14,966 nucleotides of DNA, taken from assembly GCF_905372335.1 (NCBI RefSeq), contig NZ_CAJPOU010000033.1, positions 1 to 14,966 of the forward strand, written 5' to 3'. The position numbers and the translations under genes were made by a program. The stretch's first letter is position 1. Each line of letters starts with the position of its first letter. Source of the DNA: Streptococcus sp. A12 (GTDB lineage Bacteria > Bacillota > Bacilli > Lactobacillales > Streptococcaceae). The notes under the pieces were generated by a model. It did not search any database and was not told the origin of the DNA. It was given only the letters and a program-made list of their open reading frames with translations. Shown one piece after another: positions 1 through 6,428 of this stretch.

Positions 1-10
1 TTGTCAGCAC

Positions 11-33
11 GTCCCTGTACACTCTTGAGAGAC
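11..33 (-). other. hairpin in the 5' leader of the transcript leaving the left edge
   Basis: Read on the minus strand, GUCUCU pairs with AGGGAC (one G-U pair) around an 11-base loop, starting about 17 bases downstream of the predicted transcription start of the promoter at 58-87. It lies in what should be the untranslated leader of the next gene, which synteny suggests is rpsL. A leader hairpin could stabilise the message or bind a ribosomal protein, but nothing in the window proves a role. Confidence 0.35.
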
Positions 34-57
34 CAAAAGTAAAAAGTACCGTCTATT

Positions 58-87
58 ATTGTAACATAGCGGCACTTTCACTGTCAA
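58..87 (-). promoter_or_regulatory. strong sigma-A promoter, probably for rpsL-rpsG-fusA beyond the left edge
   Basis: On the minus strand the -35 box is a perfect TTGACA (82-87) and the -10 box is TACAAT (58-63), separated by 18 bases. Transcription would start near position 50 and run out of the window. In many streptococci the purR-hypothetical pair is followed by rpsL, rpsG and fusA, so a ribosomal-protein promoter is the natural reading. The downstream gene itself is not visible, so its identity is inferred. Confidence 0.75.
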
Positions 88-137
88 GATTTTTTTCTCT
101 TTTTTGCACGATTGCTTCTTCTTAAAATCGCGCTAAA

Positions 138-674
138 TTATTGTTCAGATTGTTGCGTTATAGCTGGTGTGGTAGCATTCGAAACCTGAGGAACCTCATT
201 GGACTGATACTGAGGGACTTCTGCTGGAACGACTTGCTGAGGTTGACCTGTTTGGCTAGCTTGATTCGTATCAGTTGATTGAGTATTCTGGTTGGTTTGC
301 ATTCCGTAATAGTCTACAATGTACTGAATACGAGCTTGAAAGGCCTGTTTTTTGGTTTCGTCCTTCACTTTTTCTACGGCCTCTTTGGCAGCGGTTAAGG
401 TTTCTTGAGTTGCAGTCGTTTCAAAATGAGCAACTGCTTTTTCAGCCGCTTCAGCGATTTTCGCTTCCTCTTCTTCTTTGGCTTTTTTAGGATCTTTCTT
501 CTTAATAGGAAGAGAACTTGTTTTTTTGGTTTCTCGCTTCACTACTGTAACTTGGTCTGCAGAATTTTTACGAACCGTATAAAGCCCACCGACAAGAACT
601 CCTGTCAAGATGAATATCGTTGCCAATCGAAGCCATAGGGGACTACGATCAAAACGGTCTAAAATTGTTTTCAT
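138..674 (-). CDS. single-pass membrane-anchored protein of unknown function
   Basis: A 178-residue protein with a short positively charged N-terminus, one membrane segment at about residues 14-34, and then an outward-facing region. That region has a Lys/Glu-rich stretch (about 45-72), a helical stretch (about 72-122) and a low-complexity Gln/Thr/Asn/Pro tail (about 126-178). The helical part, with its AAKEAV and KQAFQARI pattern, resembles the small helical modules found between domains of Gram-positive surface proteins; this is only a resemblance. There is no LPXTG motif or lipobox. The start is the ATG at 674, with a purine-rich AAAGGA site just upstream. The gene lies 21 bases after purR with no terminator between them, so it is probably co-transcribed with purR. 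Its place between purR and the presumed rpsL promoter is conserved in streptococci as I recall, but I know of no function. Confidence 0.8.
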   Translation of the reverse strand: MKTILDRFDRSPLWLRLATIFILTGVLVGGLYTVRKNSADQVTVVKRETKKTSSLPIKKKDPKKAKEEEEAKIAEAAEKAVAHFETTATQETLTAAKEAVEKVKDETKKQAFQARIQYIVDYYGMQTNQNTQSTDTNQASQTGQPQQVVPAEVPQYQSNEVPQVSNATTPAITQQSEQ

Positions 675-695
675 TTTCCTTTCTCCCTCTCCAGC

Positions 696-1520
696 TTAGT
701 CCTTATCGAAAATATTTCCGATTTCTACATCAATTTTATTTTCTGCTACATCGATATTGGTCACACGTAGAAGTGACTTGTGATCGAATAAATCTTTACT
801 TCTAGCCGAAGCATTGTCCGCAAAAATAGCGACTCCTGCCAATTCTGAATCGAACTCAGCTAAGAGGCTAACCATCCCACTGATAGTTCCCCCTCCTTTA
901 AGGAAGTCATCGACAATCAGAACACGGCTTCCAGCTTTCAAACTACGTTTAGACAGGAACATTTTCTCAATCCGATCGCCACTGGAACCAGATACGTAGT
1001 TGACACTGACCGTTGAGCCTTCTGTAATTTTCAAATCGCGTCGTACAATGACAAAAGGAACATTTAAGACATTCGCTACCGCGTTTGCTAATGGAACACC
1101 CTTAGTGGCCACCGTCATGACTGCATCGATTTTTTGATCTCGGAAGGCCTTGGCAATAATGCGCCCGATATTATTTAAAATTTTTGGATCACTTAGCAAA
1201 TCCGAAAGGTAGATATACCCACCTGGTAAAATCCGGTTACTTTCTGACAATTGATTGCACAGATTTTGGACAATTTCTTTTGAATCTGCATCCGAAATCG
1301 ATGGTGTAAAGATGACCCCTCCACCTGCACCAGTAAGAGTTTCAATGCTTCCAATTTCCATTTCTTCAAAGGCCCGTTTAATAATGACAATGTCCTCAGA
1401 AATAGATGATTTGGCAGATTCGTATTTTTCGGCAAATGTATTTAAACTCGTCAATTCGTAGGGATGATTAATCAAGTAATTCGAGATCACAACCATCCGC
1501 TCACTTCTTCTTAGCTTCAT
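696..1520 (-). CDS. purR: purine operon regulator PurR
   Basis: A 274-residue protein of the usual length for the Gram-positive PurR family. An N-terminal winged-helix DNA-binding domain (about 1-72) is followed by a phosphoribosyltransferase-type domain. The PRPP-binding loop is visible at 201-213 as LIVDDFLKGGGTI, with the two adjacent aspartates and glycines intact. In Bacillus subtilis PurR represses purine genes and PRPP relieves this; in lactococci and probably streptococci it activates them from PurBox sites. The domain is homologous to phosphoribosyltransferases but acts as an effector sensor, not an enzyme. The ATG at 1520 is the first methionine of the conserved N-terminus (MKLRRSERM). 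The gene sits alone downstream of the yhaM terminator and shares its transcript with the membrane protein at 138-674. A PurBox-like site lies in its own promoter region, suggesting autoregulation (inference). Confidence 0.95.
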   Translation of the reverse strand: MKLRRSERMVVISNYLINHPYELTSLNTFAEKYESAKSSISEDIVIIKRAFEEMEIGSIETLTGAGGGVIFTPSISDADSKEIVQNLCNQLSESNRILPGGYIYLSDLLSDPKILNNIGRIIAKAFRDQKIDAVMTVATKGVPLANAVANVLNVPFVIVRRDLKITEGSTVSVNYVSGSSGDRIEKMFLSKRSLKAGSRVLIVDDFLKGGGTISGMVSLLAEFDSELAGVAIFADNASARSKDLFDHKSLLRVTNIDVAENKIDVEIGNIFDKD

Positions 1521-1546
1521 TTTCTCTCCACATAGTTTTTTTATTA

Positions 1547-1566
1547 TATTATACCATATTATACCA
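1547..1566 (-). promoter_or_regulatory. purR promoter with a duplicated extended -10 element
   Basis: The decamer TGGTATAATA occurs twice in direct tandem on the minus strand (1557-1566 and 1547-1556). Each copy is a perfect extended -10 motif (TGnTATAAT). No convincing -35 box lies 16-18 bases upstream of either copy; that space is occupied by the PurBox-like site and hairpin. The arrangement suggests two alternative starts 10 bases apart or a reinforced -10 region. Confidence 0.65.
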
Positions 1567-1606
1567 AAAAACGAACATTGTTAGTCTCACAACATTCGTT
1601 TTTGGT
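1563..1606 (-). terminator. hairpin terminator after yhaM, overlapping the purR promoter
   Basis: A long inverted repeat whose arms begin ACC and end GGT. In the minus-strand RNA the inner ten pairs, CGAAUGUUGU with ACAAUGUUCG, all form, using two G-U wobbles. In the plus-strand RNA the same positions are C-A mismatches. An A-run precedes and a six-U run follows the inner stem on the minus strand. This asymmetry favours a terminator for the rsgA-yhaM operon. The same bases also contain a PurBox-like sequence, so a regulatory role is possible as well. Confidence 0.6.
1567..1579 (+). promoter_or_regulatory. PurBox-like site upstream of purR
   Basis: The plus strand reads AAAAACGAACATT, which matches 12 of 13 positions of the Gram-positive PurBox consensus AWWWCCGAACWWT (A in place of the first C). 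A weaker inverted copy with the core TTCG lies at 1595-1598, 19 bases away, roughly like the paired palindromic boxes of B. subtilis, although the spacing there is 16-17. The site overlaps the -35 zone of the purR promoter. PurR binding here is inferred, not shown. Confidence 0.45.
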
Positions 1607-1650
1607 TTTTTTACTAACAAACTAAGAGCAGCTTATTTAAGGCCAGTTCA

Positions 1651-2601
1651 TTAGGAATCTTTTAAATTTGGCTTATAGAAGGAGCGATTGTCCAAGGCAA
1701 AAATCTTATTGGTCATCTCACCAGGGCCTACTAAAGCTAAGGCAGAAGTCATCATCATCATTTCTGCATCTAGGTTATCAATCATATGGATGATCTCGGC
1801 TTCCATGATTTTTGGACGAACCGGGCTACCATATTCTAGTAGACCATGGTGACTCAAAATCACATGGCGCAACACAATCACGTCTTCTTTTTGATCGTCA
1901 ATCTTTAACTCTTGTAAGACCTTAGTAATTTCTTCATCGATCAGAGCAATGTGCCCGATGAGGTTTCCTCGAACCGTATACTCTGTATTTTCAGGCCCTG
2001 ATAGCTCCAGTACCTTGGCAAGATCATGGAGCATGATACCGGCATAGAGGAGACTCTGGTTTAATTGAGGATACACCTGAGAGATGCTCTCAGCCAAACG
2101 AACCATAGTGGCTGTGTGATAAGCTAAGCCTGTCTCAAAAGCATGGTGGTTGGTTTTGGCCGCAGGATAAGAGTAGAACTCTTTGTCATACTTGCTGTAT
2201 AGCGCCCGCACCACACGTTGCCAAACTGGATTTTCTATTTTGAAAATCATCCCCGATAGGTAGTCCTTCAAATCGACTGGATTTACTGGAGGCTTGTCCT
2301 TAAAATCTGCTGGATTTGATGGCTCCCCGCTTTGAGGCAACCGCAAGGTCAACTGATTGACCTGGGGCGTATTGTTGTAAATTTCCCGACGGCCGCTCAT
2401 ATGAACGACGCGACCAGCTTGGAACTGCTCCACATTATGTGGCTGAGCATCCCACAATTTTCCTTCGATCGTGCCTGTCTCATCTTGGAAGACAAAGGCA
2501 AGATAATTCTTTCCAGCACGTGTCTGACGAAGATCTGCTGACTTAATGAGGTAGAAACCTTCAAACAATTCGTCTTTTTTCATTTGATTAATTTTGACCA
2601 T
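1651..2601 (-). CDS. yhaM: 3'-5' exoribonuclease YhaM (Cbf1)
   Basis: A 316-residue member of the YhaM/Cbf1 family, a metal-dependent 3'-5' exoribonuclease that trims single-stranded RNA ends in the cytoplasm. An N-terminal OB-fold region (about 10-90) is followed by an HD domain. The expected metal ligands are visible: H162 in the YHT segment, the H192-D193 pair in MLHDLAK, further histidines at 246 and 251-252, and D275. Several in-frame ATGs lie near the start (2613, 2604, 2601, 2583). I chose 2601 (MVKINQMKK) because a GGAG site lies six bases upstream and it matches the pneumococcal start MKINHMKK as I recall it. The start overlaps the end of rmuC by 14 bases, implying translational coupling. 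It is the last gene of the rsgA operon, followed by the hairpin at 1563-1606. Confidence 0.93.
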   Translation of the reverse strand: MVKINQMKKDELFEGFYLIKSADLRQTRAGKNYLAFVFQDETGTIEGKLWDAQPHNVEQFQAGRVVHMSGRREIYNNTPQVNQLTLRLPQSGEPSNPADFKDKPPVNPVDLKDYLSGMIFKIENPVWQRVVRALYSKYDKEFYSYPAAKTNHHAFETGLAYHTATMVRLAESISQVYPQLNQSLLYAGIMLHDLAKVLELSGPENTEYTVRGNLIGHIALIDEEITKVLQELKIDDQKEDVIVLRHVILSHHGLLEYGSPVRPKIMEAEIIHMIDNLDAEMMMMTSALALVGPGEMTNKIFALDNRSFYKPNLKDS

Positions 2602-3844
2602 CATCTTCTCCATCTTCTAAATTCAATAGACTTGCTATATCTAGATTCTCTGACGTTTCAATGTTTCGGAGTGTGCGCTCGATAGCATTTGTTCTTCGGT
2701 TTAAGAGGTCATCAATGTTGCCAGAGGCATGCTTCAACTGCCGTTGGGTCTTTTCTAAAACGCCTCCAAATTTTTGGAACTCCGTCTTGACGGATGCAAG
2801 GACCTTGCTAATATCATCCGCACTTCGTTGAATATTCAGGGTCTTAAATCCAACCGATAGGGAATTCAACAAGGCTGAAAGCGTACTTGGCCCCGCGACG
2901 ACGATCTGCTCCTCTCTTCGGAGGCGATCAAAGAATGCTGGGTCGCGGACCACTTCTGAATAGAGCCCTTCCGTCGGTAAAAAGAGAATCCCAAAATTAG
3001 TAGTGGCAGGCGGATAGAGGTATTTTTGATGAATGTCCTTAGCAAATTGTTTGATACTAGCCAATAGGAGTTTGCGACACCGTTCAATCTCCTCTTTCTC
3101 CCCACTTTCATAGGCTTCTTCCAGTCGGTAATAACCGTCCAAAGGAAACTTAGAGTCGATTGGCAGATAGACGTATTCCCCTCTGACCTGACCAGGCATC
3201 TTAATCGCATACTCGACACGTTCGCTGGAATGGGGGACTGTTACAAACTCTCTCTCGTATTGGGCGGGAGTTAGGATATCTTCGATGATCTGGCCGAGTT
3301 GGAGTTCTCCCATAATCCCACGGGTTTTCGTGTTAGAAAGAACCTTATTGAGACTTCCCACATCTCTAGCGACCGTCTGCATTTCCCCAAGACCTTTATT
3401 GACCGACTCCAATTGTTTGGAGACCGTCTCAAAAGAGGTTTGAAGACGACTATGCAAGGTTTTTTCCAACTTTTCTTCGACCGTTTGACGCATCTGCTCC
3501 AACCGCAAATCATTAGAAGCTTGAATCTGTTGCATCCGCTCGTCCGTTTTGTCTCGGTTTTTAGTAAAATTCTCAGCAAGTTCTGCTCGTAAAGCAGTCG
3601 TTTGCTGATGCATTTCTGTCCGTAATTCCATAAGACGGTCACTGATCGCCATCTCTATCTGCTGGCCAGTGATTTGCTGAGCTTGTCGCTCTCTCTCAAA
3701 TCGGTAATCCAGCTGATCCGAAAGATGATCTTCTTGGTCCTCCAGTAAGTCACGGACCTGTTTGTTATCAGTTGCCCGTTGCTGGTAGAGCAAGAAGAGC
3801 AAGACAAGATTTCCCACTCCTAATACAAAAAGGATTAATTCCAT
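2588..3844 (-). CDS. rmuC: DNA recombination protein RmuC
   Basis: A 418-residue RmuC-family protein. One membrane segment (about residues 3-20) is followed by a long charged coiled coil (about 25-165) and the conserved RmuC domain (about 166-380), entered by NTKTRGIMGELQLG. The fold belongs to the PD-(D/E)XK nuclease superfamily. RmuC is linked to limiting inversions and rearrangements at repeats, though its biochemistry is poorly defined. The reading frame is open up to 3892, but I place the start at ATG 3844: it begins directly with the hydrophobic anchor, lies one base past the thiN stop, and has a GGG-containing purine stretch upstream. A start at 3856 (MGNK) is the main alternative. Coding region 2588-2601 is shared with yhaM. 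Confidence 0.92.
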   Translation of the reverse strand: MELILFVLGVGNLVLLFLLYQQRATDNKQVRDLLEDQEDHLSDQLDYRFERERQAQQITGQQIEMAISDRLMELRTEMHQQTTALRAELAENFTKNRDKTDERMQQIQASNDLRLEQMRQTVEEKLEKTLHSRLQTSFETVSKQLESVNKGLGEMQTVARDVGSLNKVLSNTKTRGIMGELQLGQIIEDILTPAQYEREFVTVPHSSERVEYAIKMPGQVRGEYVYLPIDSKFPLDGYYRLEEAYESGEKEEIERCRKLLLASIKQFAKDIHQKYLYPPATTNFGILFLPTEGLYSEVVRDPAFFDRLRREEQIVVAGPSTLSALLNSLSVGFKTLNIQRSADDISKVLASVKTEFQKFGGVLEKTQRQLKHASGNIDDLLNRRTNAIERTLRNIETSENLDIASLLNLEDGEDDGQN

Positions 3845-3845
3845 C

Positions 3846-4511
3846 TTATTTCCCATCCTTGCTATAAATGATAAGGGCGTAGCCTCGATCAATGGTTAAG
3901 GTAATCGGCTGATTGATAAACTCGTTGGAACCATAAATAGCCTTTTTAAAATAATTGGTCTGATTTAAGGGATACTTGGCTCCTTCAATCTGGATGGAAG
4001 CTCCCTCAACTGGCATAAAAGCTACATAGGTATAGCCTGCTATAGGCAGAATGGTATGGTGGCCTGCTGGACGATAGCAGAGATAATTTTGTTGGTCCAT
4101 CAAGTAAAGTTGGGACATAAAGGGTGCAATCTCTAAATCGCTGGGCAAAAAAACGCTGGCCAAGTGGTGATCCAGGCGACCACCAAAGGCTCCAAAGATT
4201 AGAATGTCCGCTTGAGGCCAACGTTCTAACACTTCCTTAATCGCCAATTCCAGATCCGTATCATTTTTTTCTGCTACCGAAGTCCGTAATTCGTGAGCCG
4301 CAGATTGAATACTCTGGAATTCTTCTGGCTCGACCGAGTCAAAATCTCCAACTGCTAAAGATAGTTCCAATCCTTGCTCTAATAGGAAAAGGCAACCTGC
4401 ATCCACCCCGACATAAACATCCAAGTCTAGCGGAATGGTTTCCGCTCGGCCACCAGCTACAATCGCAACCTTAGTCTTGGATGGCTGCTCGAAGGGTTTG
4501 AACTCGTTCAT
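3846..4511 (-). CDS. thiN: thiamine pyrophosphokinase
   Basis: A 221-residue thiamine pyrophosphokinase, which transfers pyrophosphate from ATP to thiamine to give the cofactor TPP. Family signatures are intact: VGVDAG (34-39), GDFDS (55-59), EKNDTD (81-86) and FGAFGGRLDH (106-115), which line the metal/ATP site at the dimer interface. The C-terminal beta domain follows (about 150-221). The start at 4511 is supported by a GGAG site six bases upstream inside rpe. No ATG occurs closer to the conserved TKVAIVAGG motif, so the protein carries about 12 extra N-terminal residues compared with the pneumococcal form I remember (MTKVA...). These residues are encoded within the 41-base overlap with rpe in another frame. 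Confidence 0.92.
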   Translation of the reverse strand: MNEFKPFEQPSKTKVAIVAGGRAETIPLDLDVYVGVDAGCLFLLEQGLELSLAVGDFDSVEPEEFQSIQSAAHELRTSVAEKNDTDLELAIKEVLERWPQADILIFGAFGGRLDHHLASVFLPSDLEIAPFMSQLYLMDQQNYLCYRPAGHHTILPIAGYTYVAFMPVEGASIQIEGAKYPLNQTNYFKKAIYGSNEFINQPITLTIDRGYALIIYSKDGK

Positions 4512-5130
4512 TCACATCTCCATTAAACACATAGGAACCTGCTACAAAGACGTTTGCCCCTGCTTCTTTCGCAGCGTGAATCGTCTTATCATCAATTCCC
4601 CCATCGACTTCAATATCGAAATCCAAGCCTTTTTCTTCACGCAATTGAACCAATTGACGAATCTTATCCATAGTTTCTGGCAGGAAGGCTTGCCCACCAA
4701 ATCCTGGGTTGACAGTCATGACAAGTACTTGATCTACCAAGTTCAAGATGTGTTGGATACTTTCAACAGGGGTTCCTGGATTGATGACCACACTTGGTTT
4801 GACCCCTGCCAAACGAATTTTTTGAAGGGCCCCATGGATGTGTGGAGTCGCTTCGACGTGAATGCTAATGATATCTGCCCCGGCCCGCGCAAACTCTTCG
4901 ATATGTTGCTCAGGATTGGTAACCATCAAGTGGCAGTCAAACACTAGCTTGCTGTGAGGACGCATGCTAGCAACTACACCAGCACCAAAGCTGATATTAG
5001 GCACAAAGTGGCCGTCCATCACATCGATGTGGGCGTAATCCGCACCAGATGCTTCCAATTTCTTCAATTCACTTTCAAAATTTGCATAATCTGCACTCAA
5101 GATAGAAGGGGCTAATTTGTTTGTTTTCAT
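4471..5130 (-). CDS. rpe: ribulose-phosphate 3-epimerase
   Basis: A 219-residue TIM-barrel enzyme that interconverts ribulose 5-phosphate and xylulose 5-phosphate in the non-oxidative pentose phosphate pathway. The metal and catalytic residues are present: H34 and D36 (AHIDVMDG), H67 (FDCHLMV) and D176 (VDGGID). The phosphate-binding glycines of NPGFGGQ (141-147) are also present. The length is typical. The ATG at 5130 has an AAGGAG site 11 bases upstream that overlaps the rsgA stop codon, so translation is probably coupled. Grouping with rsgA and thiN is standard in streptococci. Confidence 0.96.
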   Translation of the reverse strand: MKTNKLAPSILSADYANFESELKKLEASGADYAHIDVMDGHFVPNISFGAGVVASMRPHSKLVFDCHLMVTNPEQHIEEFARAGADIISIHVEATPHIHGALQKIRLAGVKPSVVINPGTPVESIQHILNLVDQVLVMTVNPGFGGQAFLPETMDKIRQLVQLREEKGLDFDIEVDGGIDDKTIHAAKEAGANVFVAGSYVFNGDVNERVQTLRAAIQD

Positions 5131-5145
5131 ATTCTTCAGGTCTCC

Positions 5146-6024
5146 TTATTTGGGTAATTTTTTCGATACTTTTTTGTAGGTTTCTCGCCTATTTTCGATC
5201 TCACTCAAGAACTGTAAGTAATTCTCATAGCGGAAGGAAGCTATGATCCCTTCCTCGACAGCAAGCTTGACGGCACAGGATGGTTCATGTGTGTGGGTAC
5301 AAGTACGGAACTTGCAAGCCTGGCTCACCTTGGCGATATCTGGAAAAGCATGATTGAGATCTTCCGCATTATCGACTTCATAATCTAGAGAGGAGAAGCC
5401 AGGGGTATCCGCAATTTTGCCCCCATTGAGATCATAAAAGCTGACAGCTCGCGTCGTATGGCGGCCGCGTCCAAGACTGTCGGAGATTTCTCCTGTCTCT
5501 AGTTCCAACTCCGGAGCCAAGGTATTCAAGAGGGTGGATTTCCCCACTCCTGTTTGGCCCATAAAGACCGTCACCTGATCCTTCAAGAGAGGCAAGAGCT
5601 CTTCCTTGTCCGTGACAAAGTCATAGCCCATTTTGCGATAGACTTCCTGGAAAGGAAACATCTGAGCTGGATCTTCTAGTAAGTCCATTTTTGAAATATA
5701 GACAATCGGATGAATCACTTTTTGTTCCAAGAGGACTAAAAAGCGGTCCAATAAATTAACATTAAAATCCGGCTCTTTGGCAGACATGATGACGACAGCC
5801 TGATCTATATTCACAATGGGTGGGCGGACTAAGCTATTCTTTCTTGGGAATATTTTTAAAATATAGCCTTCCGAATTTTCTTCAGCTGAAAATTCTACCT
5901 TATCTCCAACATAGGGAGTTTGTCCCTTTTTCCGGAAATTTCCTCGGGCGCGTGTTTGGTAAATTTCTCCCTCGCACTCCACATAATAAAAACCGGCCAA
6001 GGCTTTAACAATCGTTCCTTGCAA
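5146..6024 (-). CDS. rsgA: ribosome small subunit-dependent GTPase RsgA
   Basis: A 292-residue circularly permuted GTPase that checks late 30S subunit assembly. An N-terminal OB fold (about 1-65) precedes the GTPase domain: SKMD (111-114) as the G4-type motif, the P-loop GQTGVGKS (156-163) and DTPG (206-209). A C-terminal zinc finger has C237, C242, H244 and C250. I set the start at the TTG at 6024: AAAGGAG lies six bases upstream, and the product then begins MQGTIVKALAGFYYVE with the same 292-residue length as the pneumococcal protein I remember. The upstream ATG at 6054 has no ribosome-binding site and falls inside a predicted -10 box. It is the first gene of the rsgA-rpe-thiN-rmuC-yhaM operon. 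Confidence 0.94.
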   Translation of the reverse strand: MQGTIVKALAGFYYVECEGEIYQTRARGNFRKKGQTPYVGDKVEFSAEENSEGYILKIFPRKNSLVRPPIVNIDQAVVIMSAKEPDFNVNLLDRFLVLLEQKVIHPIVYISKMDLLEDPAQMFPFQEVYRKMGYDFVTDKEELLPLLKDQVTVFMGQTGVGKSTLLNTLAPELELETGEISDSLGRGRHTTRAVSFYDLNGGKIADTPGFSSLDYEVDNAEDLNHAFPDIAKVSQACKFRTCTHTHEPSCAVKLAVEEGIIASFRYENYLQFLSEIENRRETYKKVSKKLPK

Positions 6025-6052
6025 CTGGCACTCCTTTAAAGTTAATACTACC

Positions 6053-6061
6053 ATTATATCA
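6053..6061 (-). promoter_or_regulatory. extended -10 promoter of the rsgA operon
   Basis: TGATATAAT on the minus strand is a perfect extended -10 motif (TGnTATAAT). It would start transcription near 6046, about 20 bases ahead of the TTG start of rsgA. No good -35 box is present, as is common for extended -10 promoters. The ATG at 6054 lies within this box. Confidence 0.55.
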
Positions 6062-6091
6062 AAAAATATACGATAACGCTTGCGAACCTTA

Positions 6092-6112
6092 AATTCTATA
6101 TATATTAGAATT
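6092..6112. repeat. AT-rich inverted repeat between rsgA and the tRNA genes
   Basis: AATTCTA and TAGAATT are perfectly inverted around a seven-base TATATAT spacer. It lies in the divergent intergenic region, upstream of the rsgA promoter. The AT-rich composition makes a chance origin plausible; it could also be a weak operator. Confidence 0.3.
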
Positions 6113-6134
6113 CTATATTACCTTAAGACTCAGT

Positions 6135-6158
6135 ACAGAATCACTATATAAATTCTGT
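6135..6158. repeat. second inverted repeat in the rsgA/tRNA divergent region
   Basis: ACAGAAT and ATTCTGT form a perfect seven-base inverted repeat with a ten-base spacer. It lies just upstream of the tRNA promoter. It shares the AGAAT core with the repeat at 6092-6112. No function can be assigned. Confidence 0.3.
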
Positions 6159-6170
6159 TACTATTTTTTC

Positions 6171-6198
6171 TTGGCTTTTCTTTTAAAAAGAGTATAAT
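6171..6198 (+). promoter_or_regulatory. promoter of the tRNA-Leu/tRNA-Ser pair
   Basis: The -10 box is a perfect TATAAT (6193-6198) and the -35 is TTGGCT (6171-6176), with a 16-base spacer. Transcription would begin near 6205, only about two bases before the mature 5' end of tRNA-Leu. Confidence 0.65.
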
Positions 6199-6206
6199 AG
6201 AACTAT

Positions 6207-6289
6207 GCGGAGGTGGTGGAACGGCAGACACGCATGCTTCAGGCGCATGTGCCCCTTCGGGCGTGAGGGTTCAAATCCCTTTCTCCGCA
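6207..6289 (+). tRNA. tRNA-Leu, anticodon CAG
   Basis: An 83-base class II tRNA. Acceptor arms GCGGAGG and TCTCCGC pair with one G-U. The anticodon stem CATGC/GCATG encloses the loop TTCAGGC, giving anticodon CAG (6240-6242), which reads CUG. The variable arm is long, with a CCCC-TTCG-GGG-type hairpin, and the T loop TTCAAAT is intact. The discriminator is A, as expected for leucine. No CCA is encoded, so CCA must be added after transcription. It lies four bases before tRNA-Ser on the strand opposite to all the protein genes. Confidence 0.95.
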
Positions 6290-6293
6290 TCTT

Positions 6294-6382
6294 GGAAAGG
6301 TGGCCCAGCTCGGTACGGCACCGGACTCGAAATCCGGCAAGTGGATTTTCTTCACGCGCGGGTTCAAATCCCGTCCTTTCCT
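6294..6382 (+). tRNA. tRNA-Ser, anticodon CGA
   Basis: An 89-base class II tRNA. The acceptor stem GGAAAGG/CCTTTCC is perfect, and the anticodon stem CCGGA/TCCGG holds the loop CTCGAAA, giving anticodon CGA for UCG codons. The long variable arm has a five-base stem (GTGGA/TTCAC), and the T arm GCGGG-TTCAAAT-CCCGT has one G-U pair. The base after the acceptor stem (6382) is T, so the discriminator would be U, where serine tRNAs usually carry G. CCA is not encoded. It is co-transcribed with tRNA-Leu. Confidence 0.93.
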
Positions 6383-6393
6383 TCTACAACTAA

Positions 6394-6425
6394 AAAAGAC
6401 ATGAGCTTCATATCTCATGTCTTTT
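6394..6425. terminator. two-way terminator between tRNA-Ser and rsmA
   Basis: AAAAGACATGAG and CTCATGTCTTTT form a perfect 12-base stem around an eight-base loop. Runs of A on the left and T on the right make it usable on both strands. It ends the plus-strand tRNA transcript and the minus-strand tatD-rnmV-rsmA transcript, which converge here. Confidence 0.9.
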
Positions 6426-6428
6426 CTA

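Noticed and set aside
106..133. Hairpin GCACGATT/AATCGCGC just after the membrane protein gene, considered as a terminator.
   Set aside because: The stem is sound (one G-U pair), but on the minus strand it is followed by a run of A, not T, so it lacks the U-tract of an intrinsic terminator.
4435..4947. 170-codon open frame on the plus strand, antisense to rpe.
   Set aside because: It lies opposite the highly conserved rpe gene and the start of thiN, and has no ribosome-binding site or recognisable protein features.
6205..6393. Open reading frame of 62 codons on the plus strand.
   Set aside because: It is fully explained by the two tRNA genes; the translated product has no independent support.
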